From Alphaproteobacteria bacterium (GTDB lineage: Bacteria; Pseudomonadota; Alphaproteobacteria; Micropepsales; Micropepsaceae), in assembly GCA_019247845.1 (NCBI GenBank), contig JAFBAL010000023.1, positions 1 to 64,000 of the forward strand: a DNA stretch of 64,000 nt, written 5' to 3'. Numbering within the stretch: the first letter of the stretch is position 1; each line of letters opens with the position of its first letter. Position numbers and translations under genes: made by a program. The notes below the pieces were generated by a model. It worked only from the letters and a program-made list of their open reading frames with translations. It ran no database searches and was not told where the DNA came from. Of the stretch, positions 56,602-64,000 are shown one piece after another.

Positions 56602-57575
56602 TGGGGCGCGCGCTCCTTGGGGGCAGGCCGCTCTTGGGGCGCGCTCTCCTCTTGCAGCTGGATGAAGACGTCCTCCAGGCTCGGCACCGCTTCGGCGATG
56701 GCGAGGCCTTGCTGGCCGCGATAGGGCGCCAGCGCGCGCTCCAGCGCGTCGCGGTCGCGCCCGCTGACATGCAGCGCCGCGCCGAAGAACGAGACGAACT
56801 CGACGCCATGCGATTGGCGCAGCGTCTCGGCCAGGTGCCGCGCGCCGTCGCCCTCGACGATGAAGGTGAAGAGCTTGGACTGCTCGATGACCTCGGCCAC
56901 CGTGCCGCGCGCGACGATGTTGCCCAGGCTGATATAGACGATGCGGTCGCAGCGCTCGGCCTCGTCCATGTAATGCGTGCTGACCAGAACGGTCAGGCCT
57001 TCGCCGCTGAGACGGTGGATCTCGTCCCAGAAATCGCGCCGCGTCTTGGGATCGACGCCGGCGGTCGGCTCGTCGAGCAGCAGCAGCCTGGGCGAATGCA
57101 GCATGCAGGCGGCGAGCGCGAGGCGCTGCTTCCAGCCGCCGGACAATTCGCCGGCAAGCTGGCTCTGGCGCCGCTCGAGGCCGAGCCTGCGGATCGTGTC
57201 GCCGACCCGTGCGCGGGCGTCCGCGATCTCGTACATGCGCGCGACGAATTCCAGGTTCTCGCGGATCGAAAGGTCCTCCCAGAAGCTGAACTTCTGGGTC
57301 ATGTAGCCGACGGCGCGCTTGATCTTCTCCGCTTCCGTACGCAGGTCGAAGCCGAGGCACGTGCCGGTGCCTTCGTCCGCCTTCAGCAACCCGCAAAGCA
57401 TGCGGATCGTCGTCGTCTTGCCGGAGCCGTTGGGTCCTAAGAAGCCCCATACCTCGCCGTCGGGCACCTGGATGTCGATGCCGTTCACGGCGGTCTTCCG
57501 GCCGAACCGCTTGGTCAGGCCACGCACGTCGATGGCGAGGCCTTGGGAGCGGCCAGGTTCAGAATGGGTAGACAT
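56598..57575 (-). CDS. ABC transporter ATP-binding protein
   Basis: 325-residue ABC ATPase. Walker A is GFLGPNGSGKTTTIRML, the Q-loop is GYMTQKFSFWEDL, the signature is ELSGGWKQRLALA, Walker B is LLLLDEPTAGVDP, and the H-loop is VLVSTHYMDEAERC. A C-terminal extension of about 90 residues ends in a Pro/Glu-rich tail. It drives the permease encoded next. It overlaps the HlyD-like gene by 17 bases upstream. Confidence 0.95.
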   Translation of the reverse strand: MSTHSEPGRSQGLAIDVRGLTKRFGRKTAVNGIDIQVPDGEVWGFLGPNGSGKTTTIRMLCGLLKADEGTGTCLGFDLRTEAEKIKRAVGYMTQKFSFWEDLSIRENLEFVARMYEIADARARVGDTIRRLGLERRQSQLAGELSGGWKQRLALAACMLHSPRLLLLDEPTAGVDPKTRRDFWDEIHRLSGEGLTVLVSTHYMDEAERCDRIVYISLGNIVARGTVAEVIEQSKLFTFIVEGDGARHLAETLRQSHGVEFVSFFGAALHVSGRDRDALERALAPYRGQQGLAIAEAVPSLEDVFIQLQEESAPQERPAPKERAPQ

Positions 57576-58395
57576 CGACCGGCTGTCCCGGATGCAGCGC
57601 CAGCCCGCCGGGCGCGCGCGCCTCGATCTTGAAGACCAGCTTTTCGCGGTTGCCGACGGAGAAGATGACGGGCGGGGTGAACTCCTCGCGCGCGGCGATG
57701 AAGCTGACGGTCGCGGTGATGTCGGCCGCGCAGCCGTCGCAGGAAACGCGGACCTTCCGGCCGAGCTTCACCTTCGCGAACTCGGTCTCGGGCACGAAGA
57801 AGCGCACATAGACGTTGCCGGGCGGCAGGATCGAGATCACCGGAGTCATCGCGGGTGCGTATTCGCCGGGCCGGAAGAAGACGTCCTGCACCGTGCCCTG
57901 CGTGCGCGAGACGACGTCGCGCTCGGAAAGCTGGTAGGCGGCGTTGGCCAAGGTCGCGCGTGCCTGGGCTTGCGCGCCCTCGATCTGGGCGACCAGCGCG
58001 GCCGCGGTGTCGTGCGCCGATCGCGCCTGATCGAGTGCCTGCCTCGAGGTCGCGCCGGCGCGGAGCAGCTGTTGCTGGCGGGTGAGCTCCTTCTCGGCCA
58101 GCGCGAGGCTCGCTTTCGCCTGGCCCATCTGGCCTTGGGCTTGCGCGATCTGCGCGCGGGCCTGGTCGCGGGCCGCGGCTTGCGCGGTGTCATCGAGGGT
58201 GAAGAGCAGGTCGCCCGCCTTCACGGCGGCGCCGCGCTCGACTTTCAGGTTGGCGACCCAGCCCGCCTGCGGCGCCGCGACGAAGGCCGTGTCGCCCTCG
58301 GCATAGCCGAGCCAGGCGTGGTCGTCCTGCTTGGAGCAACCGGCCAACAGCAGTGCGATGAGGATCAGCCGCGTCATGGCGCCAATCTTCTTCAT
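57559..58395 (-). CDS. HlyD family efflux adaptor lipoprotein
   Basis: 278-residue membrane-fusion protein. It starts with a lipoprotein signal (LILIALLLAGC), then a biotinyl-lipoyl-like segment (AGWVANLKVERGAAVKAGDLLFTLD), a long coiled-coil hairpin rich in Ala, Gln and Arg (residues ~75-160), and a beta-barrel domain (VRFFVPETEFAKVKLGRKVRVSCDGC). It links the ABC pump to an outer-membrane channel. It overlaps the TetR stop by 4 bases and the ATPase gene by 17. Confidence 0.92.
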   Translation of the reverse strand: MKKIGAMTRLILIALLLAGCSKQDDHAWLGYAEGDTAFVAAPQAGWVANLKVERGAAVKAGDLLFTLDDTAQAAARDQARAQIAQAQGQMGQAKASLALAEKELTRQQQLLRAGATSRQALDQARSAHDTAAALVAQIEGAQAQARATLANAAYQLSERDVVSRTQGTVQDVFFRPGEYAPAMTPVISILPPGNVYVRFFVPETEFAKVKLGRKVRVSCDGCAADITATVSFIAAREEFTPPVIFSVGNREKLVFKIEARAPGGLALHPGQPVDVYPF

Positions 58396-59036
58396 GGCGA
58401 AAGCCCCCGGAACAGCACGTCGAGATGCGTGTCGATGAGTCCCTGATAGTCGTATGGCGTCTCGTCGAAGCGCGCGAAGGTGACCCGCCAGATCGCGCCC
58501 AGCAGGACCGGCGCGATGCACAGTCTCACGGCATGCTCGACGGGCACGCGGCGGAACTCGCCTTGGGCGATGCCGCGCTCGATGAAGCCGGACATCAGGC
58601 CCAAGCCCCGCTCGATGATCTCGTCGCGGTAGAAGCGCGCGAGCTCGGGGAAATTGCCGCTCTCGGCGATGATGATCTTGGGCAGCACCACCCGGTCGCT
58701 GGTCGCCAGCAGGTTGCCCATCGCGGTCAGCGCGAAGCGGATCAGCTCCCTGGCCGAGCCCTGGAAGCCCCGCGCGCCGTCGCTGACGGTGGCCAAGGTC
58801 GCGCCGATCGTATCGCGCACCAGGGTCTTGAAAACCGCCTCCTTGCTCTCGAAATAAAGGTAGATCGTGCCCTTGGTCACGCCGGCGCGTTGGGCGATGT
58901 CCTCCATTCGCGCGCCGGCATAGCCCTTCTCGGCGAAGACCTTGAGCGCGGCTTCGAGAATCTCCGGCGGCCGGGCCTGCTTGCGCCGGTTCCAGCGGCT
59001 GGACGGGGTTGCCAATTTTTCCAGTGAATCCGCCAA
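58392..59036 (-). CDS. TetR/AcrR family transcriptional regulator
   Basis: 214-residue repressor. The N-terminal helix-turn-helix is ILEAALKVFAEKGYAGARMEDIAQRAGVTKGTIYLYFESKEAVF, followed by a helical ligand-binding domain. It begins with TTG at 59036. It heads the operon tetR-hlyD-ATPase-permease, and a palindrome at 59056-59071 just upstream is its likely operator, implying autoregulation and drug- or metabolite-induced export. Confidence 0.92.
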   Translation of the reverse strand: MADSLEKLATPSSRWNRRKQARPPEILEAALKVFAEKGYAGARMEDIAQRAGVTKGTIYLYFESKEAVFKTLVRDTIGATLATVSDGARGFQGSARELIRFALTAMGNLLATSDRVVLPKIIIAESGNFPELARFYRDEIIERGLGLMSGFIERGIAQGEFRRVPVEHAVRLCIAPVLLGAIWRVTFARFDETPYDYQGLIDTHLDVLFRGLSP

Positions 59037-59055
59037 TTCGATCTCTGAAATAAAT

Positions 59056-59071
59056 AACTGACCGTTCAGTT
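59056..59071. promoter_or_regulatory. Palindromic TetR-type operator
   Basis: AACTGA-CCGT-TCAGTT, a perfect 6-bp inverted repeat with a 4-base centre. It lies 20 bases upstream of the tetR start and 40 bases from the end of the tusA-like gene. Size and half-site (ACTGACCGTTCAGT) are like known AcrR/TetR operators. Confidence 0.75.
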
Positions 59072-59110
59072 AGCAAATTTGAAGAGGTGGAGCAAGGGCG
59101 CGCGCGTGGA

Positions 59111-59335
59111 TCAAGCCTTGCGCAGGACCATCCGCGCCCGGTCGCCGTCGCGCTCGACGCTCACGACCTCGAAGCCCTCCTGGCGGCACATATGCGGTAC
59201 GTCGATCGGCGCCATGGGATCGTCGGTCAGCACCTCGATCTCCATGCCCGAAGAGCCGCGGCCCAGCGCGCGCCTGGCGAGGAGCGCGGGCAGCGGACAC
59301 TTCAATCCGCGCAAGTCGAGGGTCTCGGTCGCCAT
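59111..59335 (-). CDS. TusA-like sulfur-carrier protein
   Basis: 74-residue protein of the TusA/YeeD/SirA fold. The conserved sulfur-accepting cysteine is C13 in LDLRGLKCPLPALLARRAL. The second motif is EVLTDDPMAPIDVPHMCRQEGFEV. Such proteins carry persulfide sulfur for thiolation or cofactor synthesis. It sits upstream of the TetR operon on the same strand, and is divergent from the acyl-CoA synthetase gene by 33 bases. Confidence 0.93.
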   Translation of the reverse strand: MATETLDLRGLKCPLPALLARRALGRGSSGMEIEVLTDDPMAPIDVPHMCRQEGFEVVSVERDGDRARMVLRKA

Positions 59336-59368
59336 TGACGCTGCTTCGCCGCTTCCTATTGTCTTCCC

Positions 59369-61150
59369 ATGAACGTGCTGACGCGCGAAGCCATCTATAT
59401 CAGCTCCATCGCGCGCACGCTCTGGAAGCTGCGCCACGTCAAGCCCGACGCGCCCCACACGATCAGCGACATCTTCGAAGGGCTTGCGGCGGACAAGCCC
59501 GGCAACGTCGCGGTGCTCTATCAGGACCGCGTGCTCACCTATGCCGAGCTGGCGGCCGGCGCCAACCGCTATGCGCACTGGGCGCTGAGGCAGGGCATCG
59601 GGCGCGGCGACGTCGCGGTGCTGTTCATGGAGGGCTGCCCCGAATACCTGATGGCGTGGCTGGGCCTGGTCAAGCTCGGCGCGGTCGCGGCGCTCATCAA
59701 CACCAACCTGCGCGGCGCGGCGCTCGCCCATTCCATCGCCATCGCCAATGCGCGCCACGCCATCGTGGGCGTCGAACTGATACGGGCCTACCAGGACGCG
59801 ATGGCGAGCGCCGAGGCGCGGCCGGTGGTGTGGGTGACGGGCGGCGCTGCGCCCGGCAGCGAAGACCTCGACGCCGCGCTCCACGAAGCCTCGCCGCTCG
59901 CGCTCGACAAAGCGGTGCGCGAGGGGCTCACCGCCAAGGACAACGCCTTCTACATCTATACGTCCGGCACGACCGGCCTGCCCAAGGCCGCGAACTTCAG
60001 CCATATGCGCATGCTCTATATGATGTACGGCTTTGCCGGCGCGCTCGACGCCAAGGAGAGCGACCGCATGTACGACGCGCTGCCGCTGTATCACTCGACG
60101 GGCGGGGTATGCGCGGTCGGCGTGGCGTTGACGACCGGCGGCTCGCTCGTCATCCGCCGCAAGTTCTCGGTGCACGAGTTCTGGAGCGACTGTTTCCGTT
60201 ACCGCCCGACGTTCTTCCAGTATATCGGAGAGCTCTGCCGCTATCTGCTCAATGCGCCGCCGGGCCCGCACGAACGCGATCACGCCATCCGCGCCATCAC
60301 CGGCAACGGCTTGCGTCCGGAGATCTGGGACGCGTTCCAACAGCGCTTCGCGATCCCGAAGATCATCGAGTTCTACGGCGCCACCGAAGGCAACGTCTCG
60401 ATGCTCAACTACGACGGCAGGAAGGGCGCCGTCGGCCGCGTGCCGTCCTACATGCGCGCGCTCATCCCGACCCGCATCGTGCGTTTCGACGTCGAGAAGG
60501 AGATGCCGGTGCGGAGCGCGGACGGTTTCTGCATCGAATGCGCGGACGACGAAGCGGGCGAGGCGGTCGGGCGCGTGCGCAACGAGGCCGGCGCGACCTT
60601 CGAAGGCTATACCGGCCGCGCCGACACCGAGAAAAAGCTGCTGCGCGACGTGTTCGAGAAAGGCGACGTCTGGTTCCGCACCGGCGACCTGATGCGGCGC
60701 GATGCCCAGGGCTACTTCTATTTCGTCGACCGCATCGGCGATACTTTCCGCTGGAAAGGCGAGAACGTCGCCACCAGCGAGGTCGCGGAAGCCTTGAGCG
60801 TCGTGCCCGGCATCGCCGAGGCGAACGTCTATGGCGTGGCGGTCCCCGGCCAGGACGGGCGCGCCGGCATGGCGGCGCTGGTGGCGAATGCGGACTTCGA
60901 TCCGGCCGCGGTCGGCAAAGCGCTGGAGCGCAACCTGCCGGCCTATGCGCGGCCGGTTTTCCTCAGGCTCATGCCCGCGCTCGAGACTACGGGCACCTTC
61001 AAGCAGCGCAAGGTGGAGCTGGTGCGCGAGGGCTTCGACCCCGCGCGTATCGCCGAGCCGCTCTATTGGCGCAACCCCGTAAGCGGCGCCTATGAGCGGC
61101 TCGACGGCGCGGGCTATGCCGAGATCGCCGCGGGCAAGGTCAAGCTCTAG
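59369..61150 (+). CDS. Long-chain acyl-CoA synthetase (FATP/FadD-like)
   Basis: 593-residue AMP-forming ligase that activates fatty acids to acyl-CoA. The AMP-binding P-loop is FYIYTSGTTGLPKAA. Also seen are EFYGATEGNVSMLNYDG, YFYFVDRIGDTFRWKGENVATSEVAE and the late TGTFKQRKVEL with the catalytic Lys region. The DRIGDTFRWKGENVAT form is typical of the very-long-chain/FATP branch. Probably membrane-associated. It converges with a membrane-protein gene, overlapping by 4 bases. Confidence 0.93.
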   Translation: MNVLTREAIYISSIARTLWKLRHVKPDAPHTISDIFEGLAADKPGNVAVLYQDRVLTYAELAAGANRYAHWALRQGIGRGDVAVLFMEGCPEYLMAWLGLVKLGAVAALINTNLRGAALAHSIAIANARHAIVGVELIRAYQDAMASAEARPVVWVTGGAAPGSEDLDAALHEASPLALDKAVREGLTAKDNAFYIYTSGTTGLPKAANFSHMRMLYMMYGFAGALDAKESDRMYDALPLYHSTGGVCAVGVALTTGGSLVIRRKFSVHEFWSDCFRYRPTFFQYIGELCRYLLNAPPGPHERDHAIRAITGNGLRPEIWDAFQQRFAIPKIIEFYGATEGNVSMLNYDGRKGAVGRVPSYMRALIPTRIVRFDVEKEMPVRSADGFCIECADDEAGEAVGRVRNEAGATFEGYTGRADTEKKLLRDVFEKGDVWFRTGDLMRRDAQGYFYFVDRIGDTFRWKGENVATSEVAEALSVVPGIAEANVYGVAVPGQDGRAGMAALVANADFDPAAVGKALERNLPAYARPVFLRLMPALETTGTFKQRKVELVREGFDPARIAEPLYWRNPVSGAYERLDGAGYAEIAAGKVKL

Positions 61151-62076
61151 AACTGCTCGGGCGCGCGATCCTCATGCGTCACGGCGCGATAGGCATGCGC
61201 GCTCGCGCCGGCGAACATGCCGTAGAAGATCAGCGACACCACGAGGCTCAACGGATAGGCGATGTACCAGTAGCGCTGCATGTCCGTCATCATCTGGCGG
61301 TTCATCGCCTGCTGCTGCTCGGCGAAGGCCTGGAGCTCCTGCGGCGTCACGCCGGAATGCAGCGGCGGCACGAGCGGCATCCTCACCACATAGACCAGGA
61401 ACACCAGCTCCAGCACGACGAGGGGGATGACGAGCGCCAGCACAATCACGAAGATGCGCCAGAAATTGCCCTTGGTGAGCTGCCAGGCGCGCGTCAGCGA
61501 GATGCGCTCGGCGACGGCGACCGGCGTCAACAGGAACGACAGCCGTGTGGCGATGTAGATGATCGCGCCGACGGCCACCAGCGCCGCGAGGAGGAAAAGC
61601 AGCGCGAACAAGGGTGTCGTGGCGCCGACGCGCGCGCTCTCCACCACCGCGCCGCCGACGCCGCCGAGGACGAGGCTCACGACCGCGAAGATGACGTAGA
61701 TGACGATCATCACCAGGAAATAGAGGAGGTAGGCACCGATCAGCCGCCACATGGCCGCGCCGAAGGGGAATTGCAGAAAGGCGCTGCCGGTGCGAAGCCC
61801 CAACGCTTCCTTGGTCAGCGCCGCGATCTCGGCGGTCATCAGCACGAAGATCCCCGCGAAGCACGCCCAGAAGAACGGCATCGCCTGCATGATGGCCTGC
61901 GGGTCGCGCGACTGCAGGCTCGTCACCGCGCCCATGTAGCGCTGCTGGAAGAAGTATCCCAGCACCCACCCGATCGCGACGACCATCCAGGTGACGCCGA
62001 AATTGTTGACGATATTGCCGAACGCAAAGCCATAGGCGCGCGCCAGCGAGCCGCCGACCGGAATCTTGTTTGCCAT
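61147..62076 (-). CDS. Polytopic membrane protein of unknown function
   Basis: 309 residues with about six membrane helices (NNFGVTWMVVAIGWVLGYFF; PFFWACFAGIFVLMTAEIAAL; LLYFLVMIVIYVIFAVVSLVLGGVG; TPLFALLFLLAALVAVGAIIYIATRL; and two near the C-terminus). The pattern 'LTRAWQLTKGNFWRIFVIVLAL' is seen in uncharacterised glycerophosphoryl-diester-phosphodiesterase-membrane-like proteins. GGGGGGCAGCAC precedes the ATG at 62076. Function unknown. Confidence 0.75.
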   Translation of the reverse strand: MANKIPVGGSLARAYGFAFGNIVNNFGVTWMVVAIGWVLGYFFQQRYMGAVTSLQSRDPQAIMQAMPFFWACFAGIFVLMTAEIAALTKEALGLRTGSAFLQFPFGAAMWRLIGAYLLYFLVMIVIYVIFAVVSLVLGGVGGAVVESARVGATTPLFALLFLLAALVAVGAIIYIATRLSFLLTPVAVAERISLTRAWQLTKGNFWRIFVIVLALVIPLVVLELVFLVYVVRMPLVPPLHSGVTPQELQAFAEQQQAMNRQMMTDMQRYWYIAYPLSLVVSLIFYGMFAGASAHAYRAVTHEDRAPEQF

Positions 62077-62137
62077 GTGCTGCCCCCCAAAAGAGGCGGC
62101 CATCATAGCGGGTTCTGCGACGGTTCTCTAACGGCGC

Positions 62138-62653
62138 TCAGAAGGCGATATCGGCCGCCTCAACCAGTTCCGCATAGCTTCCCCCCAGGGTCTCGTTCTG
62201 GTGCGCGATGATGTCGCCGGCTTTCAGCACCCTGGAATCGACGGTCGAATGGCCGTCGGCGACGAGGATGACGCGGTAGCCGCGCTCGACCGCGCCGCGC
62301 ACCGCCGCGTCGACGCAATATTCGCTCTGCATGCCGCAGATCACGAGCCTGTCCACGCCCGCGCGCTTCAGCTTGGCGTCGAGGTCGGTCCGGTTGAAGG
62401 CGCTGCCATGGTTCTTGACCGTGACGTCGTCGCCCGGCAGTGGCGTCAGCCTGTCGTGAAAAGGAAAGCCCGGCTTGCCGGCGTGGAACGGATCGTCGGG
62501 TCCGCCGTCGTGTTGGACGAAGAAGATGGGTGCGCCCCCCGCCCGCGCGCGGGCGATCAGGCCCGCGATGCGGTCGACCACGGCCTCGCCTTCATGAGGC
62601 GCGAGGTCGAACATCGCCTTCTGCACGTCGATGACGACCAGCGCCTTGCTCAT
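62138..62653 (-). CDS. Isochorismatase-like cysteine hydrolase
   Basis: 171-residue hydrolase of the isochorismatase/nicotinamidase fold. The triad is D9 (ALVVIDVQKAMF), K80 (DVTVKNHGSAF) and C113 (GMQSEYCVDAAVRGA). The substrate is unknown. The ATG overlaps the stop of the upstream GFA gene by 4 bases, so the two are co-translated. Confidence 0.92.
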   Translation of the reverse strand: MSKALVVIDVQKAMFDLAPHEGEAVVDRIAGLIARARAGGAPIFFVQHDGGPDDPFHAGKPGFPFHDRLTPLPGDDVTVKNHGSAFNRTDLDAKLKRAGVDRLVICGMQSEYCVDAAVRGAVERGYRVILVADGHSTVDSRVLKAGDIIAHQNETLGGSYAELVEAADIAF

Positions 62654-63063
62654 GCGATCTCCACGACGGGCGTCCAGCTGCGCTTGCGCCGCGCGATGCG
62701 CTCGTCCGGCGACTCCGCGCCGAAATCGTGCGGCACCGCGGGATGGTCGAGCGGCGGCGGCGGCTTGAAGGTGTTGGCGTTGACCGTGAACCAGCCGTCC
62801 TCGAGCAGCGCGCCGATATAGACGCCGCAGCGCCTGCAGACCAGGAAGTCGGCGGTCTTCAGCGCGAAGCGGTAGCGCTCCAGCAGTCCGGGCTCGCGCA
62901 CGCGGATGCGCATCCGCCCGTTCGGGTCCGAGGTGTTGCGCGCTCCATGCGCCCGGCAGAAGCCGCACATGTCGGCGCGCAGGCCGAGTACGTCCAGGCC
63001 TGCGCTCGCCTCGAACACGTAAGAAAGGTTGCCGCAATGGCAACCGCCTTCGAAGATCACCAT
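62650..63063 (-). CDS. GFA family zinc-binding protein
   Basis: 137-residue protein of the GFA (glutathione-dependent formaldehyde-activating enzyme-like) fold. Two zinc sites are built from GGCHCGNLSYVF, ADMCGFCRAHGARN and FLVCRRCGVYIGALL. Most members have no proven activity with formaldehyde. It forms an overlapping pair with an isochorismatase-like hydrolase. Confidence 0.88.
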   Translation of the reverse strand: MVIFEGGCHCGNLSYVFEASAGLDVLGLRADMCGFCRAHGARNTSDPNGRMRIRVREPGLLERYRFALKTADFLVCRRCGVYIGALLEDGWFTVNANTFKPPPPLDHPAVPHDFGAESPDERIARRKRSWTPVVEIA

Positions 63064-63160
63064 GGCCGAACATAGCGCGAGCGGTTCTGCTTGAGACCGC
63101 CCGGCGATGCATGGCGCCTATCCGCGCGGCGCCTGTTCCGCCGCCTTCAATGTCCGGCGG

Positions 63161-64000
63161 CTACTCGGCCGCCTTTGGCGACTTCTTTGCCTCATCCTCG
63201 TGATGCTTGGCGATGGTCTGCATCGCCGCGCTCATCGCAGCCCCAATGAAGCGCTCTTTATTGTCACGCGCCCAGCGGAAGGCTTCGTCGCGCGCCACGT
63301 TGGCGCCGGTGATCGCCGGCTGCACATAGCGCATCCACATCTCGTAAGACTTCTTGGTCGCCTCGAAGTCGGCCCAGTTGTGCGCCAGCTGCAGGAAGCA
63401 GCCGAACTCGCCCTGCTTGGCCTGAAGGCGCTTGACCTGCGCGATGGCGTCGTCGGGCGTACCGACGACGATGACGCCCTGGGCGATCAGGTCGTCGATG
63501 CCTTGCGATTCCATCGCCTGGCGTCCCGCCACCGCGCTGATGCCGGCGAAATAGTCCTGCCACTTGGAGAAGCCGAACCTGATGTTCTCGAACGCCTTCT
63601 CGCGCGTCTCGGCGATGTGCACCGGGCCGACCAGCCGAAGCCGCTCGGGGTCCATGGCGCGGCCGTTCTCCTTCGCCGTGTCATTGGCCACCTTCCAGTT
63701 GATCGCGAGCGCGTCGTAACCGCCCATCTGCGTCGCCGCCACGCACAGCATGCCGAAGCCGTGGCGGCCCGCGAGCTTGCCGCCCGACGGCGTCACCGAC
63801 GAGGCGACCGCGATCTCCGGATGCGGCCAGGTGAAGGGGCGCAGCTGGCAGGTCGCGTCCACCAGGTTGAACCAGTCGGATTTCTGCGTGACGCGCTCGC
63901 CGGCGAACAGCTTCAGGATCACCTCGATGCCTTCGACCATGCGGTCGCGCTGGGTCGCGGGATCGATGCCCATCGAGAACGCGTCCGACGGAAGCAGTCC
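63161..64000 (-). CDS. LLM class flavin-dependent oxidoreductase, 5' end outside window
   Basis: The last 280 codons of a luciferase-like monooxygenase-fold protein, with the gene continuing beyond the right edge. The sequence DAFSMGIDPATQRDRMVEGIEVILKLF, PEIAVASSVTPSGGKLAGRHGFGMLC and the later VGTPDDAIAQVKRLQAKQGEFGCFLQLAHNWADF are typical of bacterial LLM proteins. The late SYEMWMRYVQPAI region resembles limonene/alkane-type monooxygenases. It needs FMN and a reductase partner. The substrate is unknown, and the N-terminal FMN contacts cannot be seen here. Confidence 0.88.
   Translation of the reverse strand, partial: GLLPSDAFSMGIDPATQRDRMVEGIEVILKLFAGERVTQKSDWFNLVDATCQLRPFTWPHPEIAVASSVTPSGGKLAGRHGFGMLCVAATQMGGYDALAINWKVANDTAKENGRAMDPERLRLVGPVHIAETREKAFENIRFGFSKWQDYFAGISAVAGRQAMESQGIDDLIAQGVIVVGTPDDAIAQVKRLQAKQGEFGCFLQLAHNWADFEATKKSYEMWMRYVQPAITGANVARDEAFRWARDNKERFIGAAMSAAMQTIAKHHEDEAKKSPKAAE

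Overview
The window reads as chromosomal DNA of a high-GC alphaproteobacterium. The support is a dnaK promoter of the alphaproteobacterial RpoH type, the gene content (malic enzyme fused to a phosphotransacetylase domain, short phosphatidylserine decarboxylase next to pssA, a PAS_5-type protein, a HIG1 protein) and very tight gene packing. I cannot fix the genus; a Rhizomicrobium/Micropepsaceae or Caulobacterales-like soil or freshwater organism would fit. There is no prophage, CRISPR array or transposase, and most of the sequence is housekeeping or catabolic genes with many 4-bp start/stop overlaps.

Layout. 1-5555 (minus): start of dnaK, then a scarred locus where a tspO-peptidase pair was tandemly duplicated and one copy was broken by a lower-GC gene for a secreted HEAT-repeat-like protein. 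5578-13301: a membrane protein, an SGNH-like protein, malic enzyme maeB, mutS with a coupled P-loop kinase, a secreted MORN-like protein and a universal stress protein. A candidate small RNA with a perfect terminator lies at 13396-13467. 13497-20849: a membrane protein, HIG1 protein and leuC; a vapBC toxin-antitoxin pair behind a palindrome; priA; then a transaldolase, a DUF484-like stub and xerC. 20856-24538 (minus): a four-gene overlapping operon (beta-barrel-like protein, APH-type phosphotransferase, small protein, MFS transporter).

24656-25354: tRNA-Thr(CGT) followed by an Rhs fragment. 25572-29957: a MASE1 histidine kinase, then a divergent FAD monooxygenase-like and ATP-grasp pair. 29950-34672: a 1039-residue secreted beta-helix-type protein divergent from a GloVer-repeat protein. 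34725-39135: a four-helix diiron protein, an APC permease and a DUF885 zinc hydrolase. 39610-41306: a CYP153-like P450 with a coupled DUF3574 protein. The 320-bp gap that follows holds two structured repeats, one of them a 200-bp MITE-like element whose right end supplies the stop codon of pssA. 41627-43410: pssA, psd and a small protein.

43488-63163: a PAS protein, an alkyl-sulfatase-like MBL hydrolase, rlmI, an AraC regulator with a 35-bp microduplication at its start, a carboxylesterase, two tandem kup potassium transporters, a CHAP lipoprotein, a GT2 glycosyltransferase, a TetR-HlyD-ABC export operon with a palindromic operator, TusA-like, acyl-CoA synthetase, a membrane protein, an isochorismatase-like hydrolase and a GFA-type zinc protein. 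A flavin-dependent oxidoreductase runs off the right edge. Several genes (acyl-CoA synthetase, P450, esterase, MBL alkyl-sulfatase-like, APH/ACAD10-like) point to use of lipids, alkanes or esters, but they are not one operon.
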